A DNA stretch of 6,621 nt, from assembly GCA_026225435.1 (NCBI GenBank), contig JAMFST010000324.1:1-6621 (forward strand). Reading direction: 5' to 3'. Under the pieces are notes generated by a model that worked only from the letters and a program-made list of their open reading frames with translations, had not been told where the DNA came from and searched no databases. The DNA is from Labilithrix luteola. GTDB taxonomy: Bacteria; Myxococcota_A; Polyangia; Polyangiales; Polyangiaceae. The position numbers and the translations under genes are program-made. This document shows, piece after piece, positions 1 to 6,621 of this stretch (the stretch's first letter is position 1; each line of letters starts with the position of its first letter).

Positions 1-2011
1 CGTCCTTCCACTGGGTGACCTCGCCGTCGAAGAGCTTCTTGAGGTAGCCGGCGTCGAAGGCGTGGATCGGGTTGTTGGCCTGGACGATGACCGCGATCCC
101 GTCGAGACCGAGCACGTGCTCGGTGGCTGGCGAGCGCATGTCAGCCGTCCCCTTGGTGGCGAGGAGCTCCTGCTCGCTGTCCTTGATCGCGCGCGAGGCC
201 ATGCCGACGTCGGTGCTCCCGTCGGCGAGCGCGGCGAAGGCGGTGGCGGTCCCCTCGGCGCGCAGCGTGACCACGTCCTCGCCACCGCTGGAGCGCGTGG
301 CGATGACGGCCATCTCGTGCTCGTCGCGGCCGCGTCGCCGGTGAACGTCGGTGTCGCCGCGTCGCTTGAGGAAGGCCTCGACGAGCGCGGGAGCGAGCTC
401 CGCGCCGACGGTGTTGGAACCGACGAGCCGCAGGAGCGGCGGCGCGGTCGGGATGAACGGGCTGTCGGGCGACGCGGTCGGGTGCGCCTCGACCGCGGCA
501 GGCGACGACGGGACGGCCATCGCCGGCAGCTCCGCGGTGCGAGCGCTCCGTCGACCGAGGTAGAGCGCTCCTCCCACGATGCACGCGAGGGTGACGACCC
601 CGAGACCCACGGCGAGCAGCGCGGCCGCAGCGCGCGGGCCCGCGGGTGGTGGCGGAGCCAGCGCGGGAGGCGCCACCGATGCACGCAGCGCGGGCGACAC
701 TTGCGCCTCGGAGATCGGCGCTCGCACCTGGGTCGACGGCGGCGGCCCGTACGGCGGCGGCGTGATCGAGAAGGCGCCGGGCGGCGGCGTGTACGGTGGA
801 ATCTGCGAGACCGGGGAGACCGACGGCGGCGGCGGGGTGTACGACGCGAACGGCGGCGGCCCCGAGTCCGAGCCCGACCAGCCGCCCGACCCCAGGCGCT
901 GGTTGGGCGACGAGCGCTCGAACGAGGGGAGGGGCGGCATCGACGGCGTGAGCTGCGTCTGCTGCTCGCGCGGACCTGCCTCGGCCAGCGCGGGGACGCG
1001 CAACGACGGCGGCGGGTCGCTCCCGCCGATCGGGGTCGACGGACGGCGCATGAACTCCTGCACGAGCCGCTCGAGCTCCTCGCGCTCGTTCTGGAAGAGC
1101 GAGGTCACCTTCTCGCCGACCTCGTCGCGCCGGAGCGTGGGCTGCGCGTCGAGCCAGGCCTCGATCGCCTCGCGCATCTCGGCGGCGGTCTGGTAGCGCT
1201 CGTCGGCGTCCTTCTCCAGCGCATGGGCGCAGATGAGCGCCAGCCCCGCGGGCACGTCGGGCGGCAGCGGGGGGGCAGGCTCGGCGATCAGCCGGCGCAA
1301 GGTCTCGCCAGGGGTGGTCCCGCGATAGAGCCGCTGCCGCGCGAGCAGCTCCCACAGGATGATCCCCACGCTGTACAGGTCGGTGCGGCGATCGAGATCG
1401 CTCCCGCTGGCCTGCTCCGGGGACATGTACGCCAGCTTCCCCTTCACCATCCCCGCCTCGGTGGCGGAGGTGACGTCGGTGGTGAGCTTGGCGATGCCGA
1501 AGTCGAGGACCTTCACCTGGCCGTCGTAGGTGAGGAACAGGTTGTGCGGGCTGACGTCGCGGTGGATGAGACCGAGCGCGTTGTCCTCGAAGTCGCGCAG
1601 CTCGTGCACGTAGTGCAGCCCGCGCAGCGCGTCGGCAACGATCAGGGCGGAGACGCGCGGATCGATGACCCGGTCCTTGGCCATGATCTCCTGGGCGAAG
1701 CGGTGCACCGGCTGCCCGCGGAGGAACTCCATCGCCAGGTAGACCTGGCCGTCCGCCTCGCCGACCTCGAAGGTCTGCACCACGTTGGGGTGCTCCAGGA
1801 GCGACGCCAGCCGCGCCTCGGCCAGGAGCATCGAGCGCAGCTGCGGCTCGTTCCCCGTCCCCTCGCGCACGCGCTTGACCACGCACAGCTTGCGGAAGCC
1901 GGACATGCCGGTGGCGACGGCGAGGAACGCGTCGGCCATGCCTCCTCGTCCGAGGATGGCGATCAGCTCGTAGCGACCGAGTCGCGCGGCTTTATGGGGT
2001 GTTCCTGCCAT
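1..2011 (-). CDS. Transmembrane Ser/Thr protein kinase with C-terminal PstS-like substrate-binding domain (partial, 3' end beyond window)
   Basis: Probable receptor-type Ser/Thr kinase. Translating from ATG at 2011 gives 670 codons without a stop up to the window edge. Residues 14-288 form a kinase domain: glycine loop GRGGMA (21-26), ATP lysine K46 in VVKRV, helix-C E65, catalytic loop HRDVSPHN (150-157), DFG (170-172), and SPEQ (197-200). Residues 310-460 are a Pro/Ser-rich linker. Residues 461-486 are a single hydrophobic helix followed by arginines. From about residue 527 the protein resembles phosphate-binding PstS/PBP_like_2 proteins: LVGSNTVGAELAP (529-541), DVGMASRAIKDSEQE (601-615), EHVLGLDGIAVIV (631-643), and LKKLFDGEVTQWKD (657-670). 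The kinase should be cytoplasmic and the binding domain extracytoplasmic. The start abuts the ackA stop with no clear Shine-Dalgarno, so translational coupling is likely. The ligand is unknown. Related PBP modules in this lineage can be followed by an OmpA domain, which cannot be seen here. Confidence 0.9.
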   Translation of the reverse strand, partial: MAGTPHKAARLGRYELIAILGRGGMADAFLAVATGMSGFRKLCVVKRVREGTGNEPQLRSMLLAEARLASLLEHPNVVQTFEVGEADGQVYLAMEFLRGQPVHRFAQEIMAKDRVIDPRVSALIVADALRGLHYVHELRDFEDNALGLIHRDVSPHNLFLTYDGQVKVLDFGIAKLTTDVTSATEAGMVKGKLAYMSPEQASGSDLDRRTDLYSVGIILWELLARQRLYRGTTPGETLRRLIAEPAPPLPPDVPAGLALICAHALEKDADERYQTAAEMREAIEAWLDAQPTLRRDEVGEKVTSLFQNEREELERLVQEFMRRPSTPIGGSDPPPSLRVPALAEAGPREQQTQLTPSMPPLPSFERSSPNQRLGSGGWSGSDSGPPPFASYTPPPPSVSPVSQIPPYTPPPGAFSITPPPYGPPPSTQVRAPISEAQVSPALRASVAPPALAPPPPAGPRAAAALLAVGLGVVTLACIVGGALYLGRRSARTAELPAMAVPSSPAAVEAHPTASPDSPFIPTAPPLLRLVGSNTVGAELAPALVEAFLKRRGDTDVHRRRGRDEHEMAVIATRSSGGEDVVTLRAEGTATAFAALADGSTDVGMASRAIKDSEQELLATKGTADMRSPATEHVLGLDGIAVIVQANNPIHAFDAGYLKKLFDGEVTQWKD
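734..859 (-). repeat. Degenerate proline-rich repeat in the kinase linker (TPPP/YGPPP units)
   Basis: Residues 385-426 of the kinase contain five related units in a row: PPPFAS, YTPPPPS, YTPPPG, ITPPPYG and PPPS. On the plus strand they appear as recurring GGCGGCGGC runs flanked by GTA. The units are in frame and of uneven spacing. They sit between the kinase domain and the membrane helix, so they probably form an extended, disordered tether. Pro-rich linkers are common in myxobacterial kinases; any binding role is speculative. Confidence 0.6.
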
Positions 2012-2014
2012 TCA
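2009..2014 (-). promoter_or_regulatory. Stop-start junction TGA|ATG between ackA and the kinase gene
   Basis: On the minus strand the ackA stop TGA (2014-2012) is followed at once by the kinase ATG (2011-2009). The preceding 20 bases have no good Shine-Dalgarno; only a GAGG lies about 18 bases upstream, inside ackA. This arrangement fits reinitiation by ribosomes finishing ackA and supports co-translation of the two proteins. A second ATG at 2015 is out of frame with the kinase. Confidence 0.65.
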
Positions 2015-3094
2015 TGAACCGAGGAGGACCTCGGCGTGATGGAGGATACGTTCTTCCTCGTCGGTGGGCACGATCTGGACAGTGACTCGACCCGCCTCGC
2101 GCTGCGAAGGGGCGATCCCGGCGAAGGCGAGCCCGCGGATGACCTCGTCCCGCACCTCGGGCGCGTGCTCCCCGATGCCCCCGGTGAAGATCAGCGCGTC
2201 GAGGCCGCCGAGGCTCGCCGCCATCGCCAGGAGGTGCTTGCGCGCGGTGTGCGCGTAGACGTCGAACGCAAGTCGAGCTCGCGCATCGGTGGCGCGCGCG
2301 GCGACGATCTTCTTCATGTCGGAGGTGTCGCCGGTCAGCGCTTTCAGCCCGGACTCCGCGTTGACCAGCTTCTCCAGCGCGTCGACCGAGTAGCCCTCGC
2401 GCAGCAGTCGGATGACCACGCCGGGGTCGAGATCCCCCGTGCGCGACCCCATCACGAGACCGCCCGTCGGCGTCAGCCCCATCGTCGTGTCGACCGACGC
2501 GCCGTCCTGCACCGCGACCATGCTCGACCCGCTCCCCAGGTGGGCGATGACCACCTTACCGGTGCGGGCGAGCGGGTACGTGGCGACCACGTGCTCGTAG
2601 GACAGACCGTGGAACCCGTAGCGCCGGATCCCGCTCTTCACCGCCGCTTCGGGAAGTGCATAGCGATGCGCCACCTCCGGGAGCGTGCGATGAAAATAGG
2701 TGTCGAAGCAGACGACCTGCGGGAACGCGTCGAAGCCGCCGAAGCGGTCGCGCACCGCCTCGATGGCGGCGATCTCCGCCGGCAGGTGCAGCGGCGCGAA
2801 AGGGAGCGCCGCCTTGAGCTTCTTCAGCACCTCGTCGGTCACCCGCGCCGGCGCCGACAGCTCCGCGCCGCCGTGCACCAGCCGGTGCCCGACCGCCTTC
2901 GGTGCGTCGCCCAGCTCGCCGATCGCTTCGAGCACCTGCGACAGCGCCGCGGCCTGATCGGATCCAATGTGATCGATCGAGCCACGCTTCGCGTCGTCGG
3001 GCTTCCCGTCCGCGTAGTACGCGTACTTGAGCGACGACGAGCCGCCGTTGAGCGCGAGGAACGGCTGCACCGCCTGCCGCGTCGTCGTCGCCAT
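2012..3094 (-). CDS. ackA: Acetate kinase (compact acetate/propionate kinase family)
   Basis: Cytoplasmic enzyme: acetyl phosphate + ADP gives acetate + ATP, the energy-yielding step after phosphoketolase. 360 residues from ATG 3094; the frame stays open further upstream, but that part overlaps xfp in another frame and has no kinase similarity. ASKHA-fold motifs occur in order: LALNGGSSSLKY (13-24), GHRLVHGG (69-76), PLHLP (101-105), FDTYFHRTLP (130-139), RRYGFHGLSY (157-166), HLGSGSS (185-191), TTMGLTPTGGLVMGSRTGDL (203-222), FTGGIGEHAPEVR (303-315) and PTDEEERI (343-350). The usual catalytic residues are present: N16, R71, H103, D131, H162, R218, E346/E347. It is shorter than the roughly 400-residue classical enzymes, mainly between K23 and G69 and near the C-terminus. 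The Asn of the classical HLGNG motif is S188. The start lies 2 bp after the xfp stop. Substrate could include propionate/propionyl-P. Confidence 0.95.
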   Translation of the reverse strand: MATTTRQAVQPFLALNGGSSSLKYAYYADGKPDDAKRGSIDHIGSDQAAALSQVLEAIGELGDAPKAVGHRLVHGGAELSAPARVTDEVLKKLKAALPFAPLHLPAEIAAIEAVRDRFGGFDAFPQVVCFDTYFHRTLPEVAHRYALPEAAVKSGIRRYGFHGLSYEHVVATYPLARTGKVVIAHLGSGSSMVAVQDGASVDTTMGLTPTGGLVMGSRTGDLDPGVVIRLLREGYSVDALEKLVNAESGLKALTGDTSDMKKIVAARATDARARLAFDVYAHTARKHLLAMAASLGGLDALIFTGGIGEHAPEVRDEVIRGLAFAGIAPSQREAGRVTVQIVPTDEEERILHHAEVLLGS

Positions 3095-3096
3095 GG

Positions 3097-5544
3097 TCAG
3101 ACCCCGATCGTCTTTCCTTCGCCGCGCCCGTGCGTCCAGCTCCAGTCGCGGATCTCCGGCAGGTCCTCGAAGTGCTCGCGGACGTACACCTTGTGCTTGG
3201 CGAGCATCTCCTGGCACTTCGCGGTGAGCGCGTCGGCGTTGGCCAGCTTGCGGCGCGAGCGGCGGATGGCGTCCATGGCGATGTCGTAACGGCTGGTCTC
3301 GTTGAGGACGACCATGTCGAACGGCGTGGTCGTCGAGCCCTCCTCCTTGTAGCCGCGCACGTGGAAGCGCGGCGCGTGCGCCTGCCCGTGAATCAGCTCG
3401 TGGATGGCGCCGGCGTAGCCGTGGAAGGAGAAGCAGACGTCGACGTCGTCGGTGAAGAGCGCCTGGAACTGCTCCTTGTCCATCCCGTGGGGGTGCTCCT
3501 TGGGGGAGAAGAGCTTCATCAGGTCGACCACGTTGACGACGCGGAAGACGAGCTCGGGCGCGTTGGTGCGTAGCCAGTCGGCCGCGGCGATGATCTCGAG
3601 GGTCGGGATGTCGCCGGCGCTCGCCAGGATCACGTCCAGCGGCTCGCCGGCCTTCTCGGTGCCGGCCCAGTGCCAGATCGAGGCGCCGCGCGCGCAGTGC
3701 TCCTGCGCCTCCTCGAGGTTCAGCCACTGGAGCTGCGGCTGCTTGTCGATGATGATCAGGTTCACGTAGTTCGAGCTGCGGAAGCAGTGATCGGCCACGG
3801 AGAGAAGGCAGTTGGCGTCCGGCGGAAGATAGGCGCGCGAGACCGCCCCCTTCTTCGAGAGGATCACGTCCAGGAATCCCGGCCCCTGGTGGCTGAAGCC
3901 GTTGTGATCATTTCTCCAGCAGGTGGAGGTGAGCAGGTAGTTGAGCGACGGCAGCGGCGCACGCCACGGCAGCTTGGTGCACATCTCCAGCCACTTGGCG
4001 TGCTGCGTGGCCATCGAGGCGACGATGAGCGCGAAGGCCTCGTAGGTGGCGAAGAGGCCGTGACGCCCGGTGAGCGCGTAGCCTTCGAGCCAGCCCTGGC
4101 AGTTGTGCTCACTCAGCACCTCCATCACGCGCCCGTGGTGCGCCACGTGATCGTCGATCTCGATCAGCTCCCCCTCGAAGCAGCGCGACTCGCGATCGAA
4201 CACCGCGCCGAGGCGGTTCGAGTTGGTCTCGTCGGGGCAGAAGAGGCGGAAGTTGTCCGGGTTCTTCTCGTACATGTCGCGCAGCATCACGCCCAGGCGC
4301 CGGGTCGACTCCTCGCGCACGGTGCCCGGCGTCGGCACCTTCACCGAGTAGTCCTCGTAGGCCGGCAGGTTCAGCGGCTTCACGAGCTTGCCGCCGTTGG
4401 CGTGCGGCGTGGCGCTCATGCGCTTGTCGCCGGCGGGGGCGAGCGCGGCGAGGTCCTTCACGAAGTGCCCGCCCTCGTCGAAGAGCGTCTCCGGCTTGTA
4501 GCTGCGCATCCAGGTCTCGAGCTGCTGCAGGTGCTCGGGGTTGGTCTTCACGTTCTCGAGCGGCACCTGGTGTGCGCGGAAGGTGCCTTCCACCGGCTTG
4601 CCGTCGACCACCTTCGGCCCGGTCCAACCCTTCGGCGTGCGCATGACGATGAGCGGCCAGCGCGGGATGCTCGCGGGCGTGATTGGCCCCGGGCCCGGGG
4701 CCGGCGCCGGCCGCGTATCGCTGGACTTCTTCGCCCGCGCGTCGGCCTGGATCGCCTTGATCCTGGCGACGCAGCTCTCGAGCGTCGCCGCGAGCTTGCG
4801 GTGGACCGGCATGGGGTCGTCCCCCTCGACGAAGTGCACCTCGTAGCCGTGCCCTTCGAGCAGCTTCTGGATGTTCTCGTCCGACTCGCGCCCGAGCACC
4901 GTCGGCCCGGAGATCTTGTAGCCGTTGAGATGCAGCACCGGCAGCACCGCGCCGTCGCGCGAGGCGTCGAGGAAGTGGATCCCCTTCCACGAGCCCTCGA
5001 GCGGCCCGGTCTCCGCCTCGCCGTCACCGACGACGGCGAGCGCGATGAGCTCCGGGTTGTCGAACACCGCCCCGAAGGCGTGCGTGAGCACGTAGCCGAG
5101 CTCTCCACCTTCGTGGATCGATCCGGGCGTCGACGGACCGACGTGGCTCGGGACGCCACCGGGGGTGGAGAACTGGCGGAACAGCTTCTTCAGCCCCGGA
5201 AGGTCGGCGGTGATCGCCGGATAGATCTCCGAGTACGTCCCCTCGAGGTACGTGTTGGCGAGGAGCGCGGGGCCGCCGTGTCCGGGACCGGTGACGAAGA
5301 TCACGTCGAGCGCGTGCTCGCGGATCAGGCGGTTCATGTGGACGTACAGGAGGTTGAGCCCCGGCGACGTCCCCCAGTGCCCGAGGAGGCGCGGCTTGAT
5401 GTGCTCGGCCCGCAGCGGCTCGCGCAGCAGCGGGTTGTCCAGCAGGTAGATCTGCCCCACGGTCAGGTAGTTGGCCGCGTGGAAGTAGCGGTCCATCTGG
5501 AGGAGCTGCTCGTCGGTGAGGGCGGTCGTGGGGGTCATGGTCAT
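3097..5544 (-). CDS. xfp: Phosphoketolase (xylulose-5-P / fructose-6-P)
   Basis: Thiamine-diphosphate enzyme splitting xylulose-5-P (and in many members fructose-6-P) with inorganic phosphate into acetyl phosphate plus glyceraldehyde-3-P or erythrose-4-P. 815 residues, normal for the family. Motifs in order: GHWGTSPG (55-62), GPGHGGPA (86-93), [11 protein letters not shown] (141-151), TPP-binding [14 protein letters not shown] (173-186), PKGWTGPK (304-311), FRAHQVPL (322-329), [12 protein letters not shown] (438-449, catalytic E439), [16 protein letters not shown] (481-496), [13 protein letters not shown] (547-559), [10 protein letters not shown] (574-583), [13 protein letters not shown] (601-613), [19 protein letters not shown] (730-748). 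H56, H89, H144, H325 and H552 occupy conserved active-site positions. A Pro/Gly-rich stretch at 278-291 sits in a variable loop. The start may be ATG 5544 or ATG 5538 (MTMT); a weak AAGG at 5552-5549 does not decide between them. The sugar preference cannot be read from sequence. Confidence 0.97.
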   Translation of the reverse strand: MTMTPTTALTDEQLLQMDRYFHAANYLTVGQIYLLDNPLLREPLRAEHIKPRLLGHWGTSPGLNLLYVHMNRLIREHALDVIFVTGPGHGGPALLANTYLEGTYSEIYPAITADLPGLKKLFRQFSTPGGVPSHVGPSTPGSIHEGGELGYVLTHAFGAVFDNPELIALAVVGDGEAETGPLEGSWKGIHFLDASRDGAVLPVLHLNGYKISGPTVLGRESDENIQKLLEGHGYEVHFVEGDDPMPVHRKLAATLESCVARIKAIQADARAKKSSDTRPAPAPGPGPITPASIPRWPLIVMRTPKGWTGPKVVDGKPVEGTFRAHQVPLENVKTNPEHLQQLETWMRSYKPETLFDEGGHFVKDLAALAPAGDKRMSATPHANGGKLVKPLNLPAYEDYSVKVPTPGTVREESTRRLGVMLRDMYEKNPDNFRLFCPDETNSNRLGAVFDRESRCFEGELIEIDDHVAHHGRVMEVLSEHNCQGWLEGYALTGRHGLFATYEAFALIVASMATQHAKWLEMCTKLPWRAPLPSLNYLLTSTCWRNDHNGFSHQGPGFLDVILSKKGAVSRAYLPPDANCLLSVADHCFRSSNYVNLIIIDKQPQLQWLNLEEAQEHCARGASIWHWAGTEKAGEPLDVILASAGDIPTLEIIAAADWLRTNAPELVFRVVNVVDLMKLFSPKEHPHGMDKEQFQALFTDDVDVCFSFHGYAGAIHELIHGQAHAPRFHVRGYKEEGSTTTPFDMVVLNETSRYDIAMDAIRRSRRKLANADALTAKCQEMLAKHKVYVREHFEDLPEIRDWSWTHGRGEGKTIGV
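4685..4712. repeat. Two overlapping perfect GC-only palindromes inside xfp
   Basis: Positions 4685-4702 read GGCCCCGGGCCCGGGGCC, an exact 18-bp palindrome. It overlaps by four bases GGCCGGCGCCGGCC at 4699-4712, an exact 14-bp palindrome. All 28 bases are G or C. On the coding strand they specify alternating Pro-Ala and Pro-Gly in the poorly conserved loop around residues 278-287 of the phosphoketolase. They are most simply a product of low-complexity codons, but could form hairpins in DNA or mRNA. Confidence 0.75.
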
Positions 5545-5600
5545 GGGGCCTTGCGATCGGCGTACCACACGGAGGTCTCGGGACAGAGAACGGGACCGCC
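5545..5600 (-). other. 56-bp spacer upstream of xfp (possible leader)
   Basis: This is the longest gap in the window, between the methyltransferase stop and the xfp start. On the transcribed strand it holds an imperfect 7-bp stem (GGTCCCG, 5597-5591, with CGAGACC, 5580-5574, one mismatch) around a 10-base loop. There is no T tract, so a factor-independent terminator is not supported. A weak AAGG at 5552-5549 lies 4 bases before ATG 5544 and 10 before ATG 5538. No convincing -35/-10 pair is seen, but an xfp-specific promoter cannot be excluded. Confidence 0.3.
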
Positions 5601-6173
5601 TCAGCCCGGGCGCTGTTTCACGCCTGTCACCAGCACGTAAGTCGACCGAGGGCCGCGCTTGACCTGGAGACCGCGGGGCTCGACGAACGCGTCGACCGCG
5701 CGCACGAGCCCGGGGTGCTTCTCGTCGTAGTCGTGCCCGCCGAGCAGGCCGTCGGGCGCAAGACGCGGGAACCAGGCGTGCAGATCCTGCGTCACCGTCG
5801 CCGGGTCGTGCCCGCCGTCGAGGAACACGCGCCCCACCGAGCCTTCGGCGAAGCGCGCAGCGGCGGCGAGCGACGACTCGGCGAGCACCTCGACGTCGAT
5901 CGCGAGCGCCTTCATGTTGGCGCGGAACGTCGCTTCCACGTCCTCCTCGGCGAGCGTGCGCGCGTAGGTGTCGGCGAGCATGTCCTGCGAGCCTTGCCAG
6001 TGGTCCACGCAGACCAGCCGCGTCTTGTTCGCCCGGCACACCGGCCCGACGAACGACGTGCTCCGCCCCTTCCACGAGCCCACCTCGACGAAGATCCCGC
6101 CGACCAGACCCCGAGCGAAGCGCGCGTACCAGCGCCCCTCGTCCTCGGTGAAGAACCCGGGGATCCCCTTCAT
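5601..6173 (-). CDS. Class I SAM-dependent methyltransferase (Methyltransf_24-like)
   Basis: Predicted soluble cytoplasmic methyltransferase of 190 residues, one Rossmann-like domain. SAM-binding motif I is [12 protein letters not shown] (28-39). The acidic end of strand 2 is LVCVDHW (53-59, D57). VFLDGGHD (116-123) is followed by a helix and then [13 protein letters not shown] (138-150), the DG-H ... GG-HDY pattern typical of Methyltransf_24-type proteins. The length suits a minimal domain without an added substrate module. The substrate is unknown; relatives of this type often act on sugars or secondary metabolites, but nothing here shows a target. The start ATG at 6173 lies 13 bp after the CDF stop with no recognisable Shine-Dalgarno. 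A role in the phosphoketolase pathway is not evident; it may simply share the transcript. Confidence 0.85.
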   Translation of the reverse strand: MKGIPGFFTEDEGRWYARFARGLVGGIFVEVGSWKGRSTSFVGPVCRANKTRLVCVDHWQGSQDMLADTYARTLAEEDVEATFRANMKALAIDVEVLAESSLAAAARFAEGSVGRVFLDGGHDPATVTQDLHAWFPRLAPDGLLGGHDYDEKHPGLVRAVDAFVEPRGLQVKRGPRSTYVLVTGVKQRPG

Positions 6174-6186
6174 CCGTCAGCGGCGC

Positions 6187-6621
6187 TCAGACGATGTCGT
6201 CCGAGGCCAAGGCGCACGGGTGCGGCATCTCTTGCGGCTCGATCTGCAGGGTCGCATGGCCGATGTGGAACTTCTCGGCCAGCTCGTGGCAGATGCCGTT
6301 GAGGAAGTTGGGCGCGCAGTGGGCGCCCGGCATCACCAGGTGCGCCGTGAGCGCCGTCTCGGTCGTGCTCATCGCCCAGATGTGCAGGTCGTGCACCTCG
6401 ACCACCCCGGGGCGGCCGGCGAGGAAGGCGCGCAGGCGCTCCGGATCGATCCCCTCGGGGACGGCGTCGAGCATCAGGTTCATCGAGGTCTTCATCAGCG
6501 ACCAGGTGCCCGCGAGGATGGCGAAGGCGAGCGCCAGGCTCACCGCCGGGTCGATCCAGGTCCAGCCGGTGAAGACCACGGCGACGCCGGAGATGGCCAC
6601 GCCCGCCGAGAGGAGCGCGTC
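6187..6621 (-). CDS. Cation diffusion facilitator (CDF) metal exporter, CzcD/ZitB-like (partial, 5' end beyond window)
   Basis: Inner-membrane divalent metal/H+ antiporter, probably for Zn2+ or similar ions. Only the C-terminal 144 residues are in the window, about half of a usual 300-residue CDF protein. The fragment opens with DALLSAGVAISG, matching TM5, whose first Asp is in the position of the TM5 metal ligand of the HxxxD motif. A second hydrophobic segment follows WIDPAVSLALAF (22-33), matching TM6. The cytoplasmic domain comes next: VPEGIDPERL (54-63), VHDLHIWAMSTTETALTAHL (76-95) and HATLQIEP (122-129), all CzcD/ZitB-type. H77 and H94 correspond to positions that bind metal in YiiP-type domains (inferred by motif alignment). 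The stop at 6189-6187 is 13 bp before the methyltransferase. Metal specificity cannot be judged without the N-terminal half. Confidence 0.92.
   Translation of the reverse strand, partial: DALLSAGVAISGVAVVFTGWTWIDPAVSLALAFAILAGTWSLMKTSMNLMLDAVPEGIDPERLRAFLAGRPGVVEVHDLHIWAMSTTETALTAHLVMPGAHCAPNFLNGICHELAEKFHIGHATLQIEPQEMPHPCALASDDIV

Noticed and set aside
307..360. Arg/His-rich stretch HRRRGRDEHE in the PBP domain as a local frameshift
   Set aside because: The alternative frames in this stretch do not restore a better match, and PBP motifs continue in frame on both sides. It looks like ordinary divergence.
1269..1275. Run of seven G (C on the coding strand) in the kinase gene as a phase-variation or frameshift site
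   Set aside because: The frame is intact on both sides of the run, with normal kinase subdomain spacing. A single short homopolymer in GC-rich DNA is not evidence of switching.
141..1886. Minus-strand frame of 581 codons overlapping the kinase gene
   Set aside because: It lies in a different minus-strand frame from the kinase (offset by two) and translates to Arg/Ala-rich sequence without motifs. It is a frame shadow.
62..2017. Long plus-strand reading frame (651 codons) antisense to the kinase gene
   Set aside because: Its translation is Arg/Gly/His-rich low complexity with no recognisable domain. The minus strand in the correct frame gives a clear kinase. Long antisense frames are expected in DNA this rich in GC.
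3095..3727. Upstream extension of the ackA frame to 3727
   Set aside because: The extra 211 residues are an Arg-rich shadow of xfp. The acetate kinase similarity starts just after ATG 3094.
5574..5597. Stem-loop before xfp as an intrinsic terminator
   Set aside because: The stem is short, has a mismatch and is not followed by a run of T on the transcribed strand.
3670..5640. Plus-strand frame of 656 codons antisense to xfp
   Set aside because: No domain is visible, and the opposite strand carries every phosphoketolase motif in frame.
5545..6075. Upstream extension of the xfp frame to 6075
   Set aside because: This part overlaps the methyltransferase in another frame and reads as Arg-rich sequence. 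Phosphoketolase similarity starts at [13 protein letters not shown].

Overview
The window is very GC-rich with strong G/C preference at third codon positions. All five genes lie on the minus strand and are closely packed, so transcription runs from high to low coordinates. A Pkn-type Ser/Thr kinase with an HRDVSPHN catalytic loop, a proline-rich linker and a PstS-like module suggests a myxobacterium or relative (Myxococcota, possibly Polyangia). This placement is inferred from protein style; no marker gene is present.

In transcription order: (1) the C-terminal 144 residues of a cation diffusion facilitator (CDF) metal exporter, entering from the right edge (6621-6187); (2) a 190-residue class I SAM-dependent methyltransferase of the Methyltransf_24 kind (6173-5601); (3) a complete 815-residue phosphoketolase, xfp (5544-3097); (4) a compact 360-residue acetate kinase, ackA (3094-2012); (5) a membrane Ser/Thr kinase whose start codon directly follows the ackA stop. 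It stays open for 670 codons and leaves the window at the left edge. Gaps are 13, 56, 2 and 0 bp, which suggests a single transcription unit, at least for xfp-ackA-kinase. No stretch over 300 bp lacks a gene.

The metabolic core is clear. Xfp splits xylulose-5-P and/or fructose-6-P with inorganic phosphate to give acetyl phosphate, and AckA converts acetyl phosphate plus ADP to acetate plus ATP. This is the phosphoketolase bypass of glycolysis.

The most unusual element is the fifth gene: a cytoplasmic kinase domain, a Pro-rich linker, one transmembrane helix, and then a phosphate-binding-protein-like (PstS/PBP_like_2) domain that should face outside the cytoplasm. It abuts a pathway that consumes phosphate and makes acetyl phosphate. 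The idea that this receptor kinase couples extracytoplasmic ligand (perhaps phosphate) to phosphoketolase flux is a hypothesis, not something the sequence proves. The kinase core also shows a reciprocal Lys/Ser and Thr/Lys exchange between the catalytic loop and the P+1 loop.
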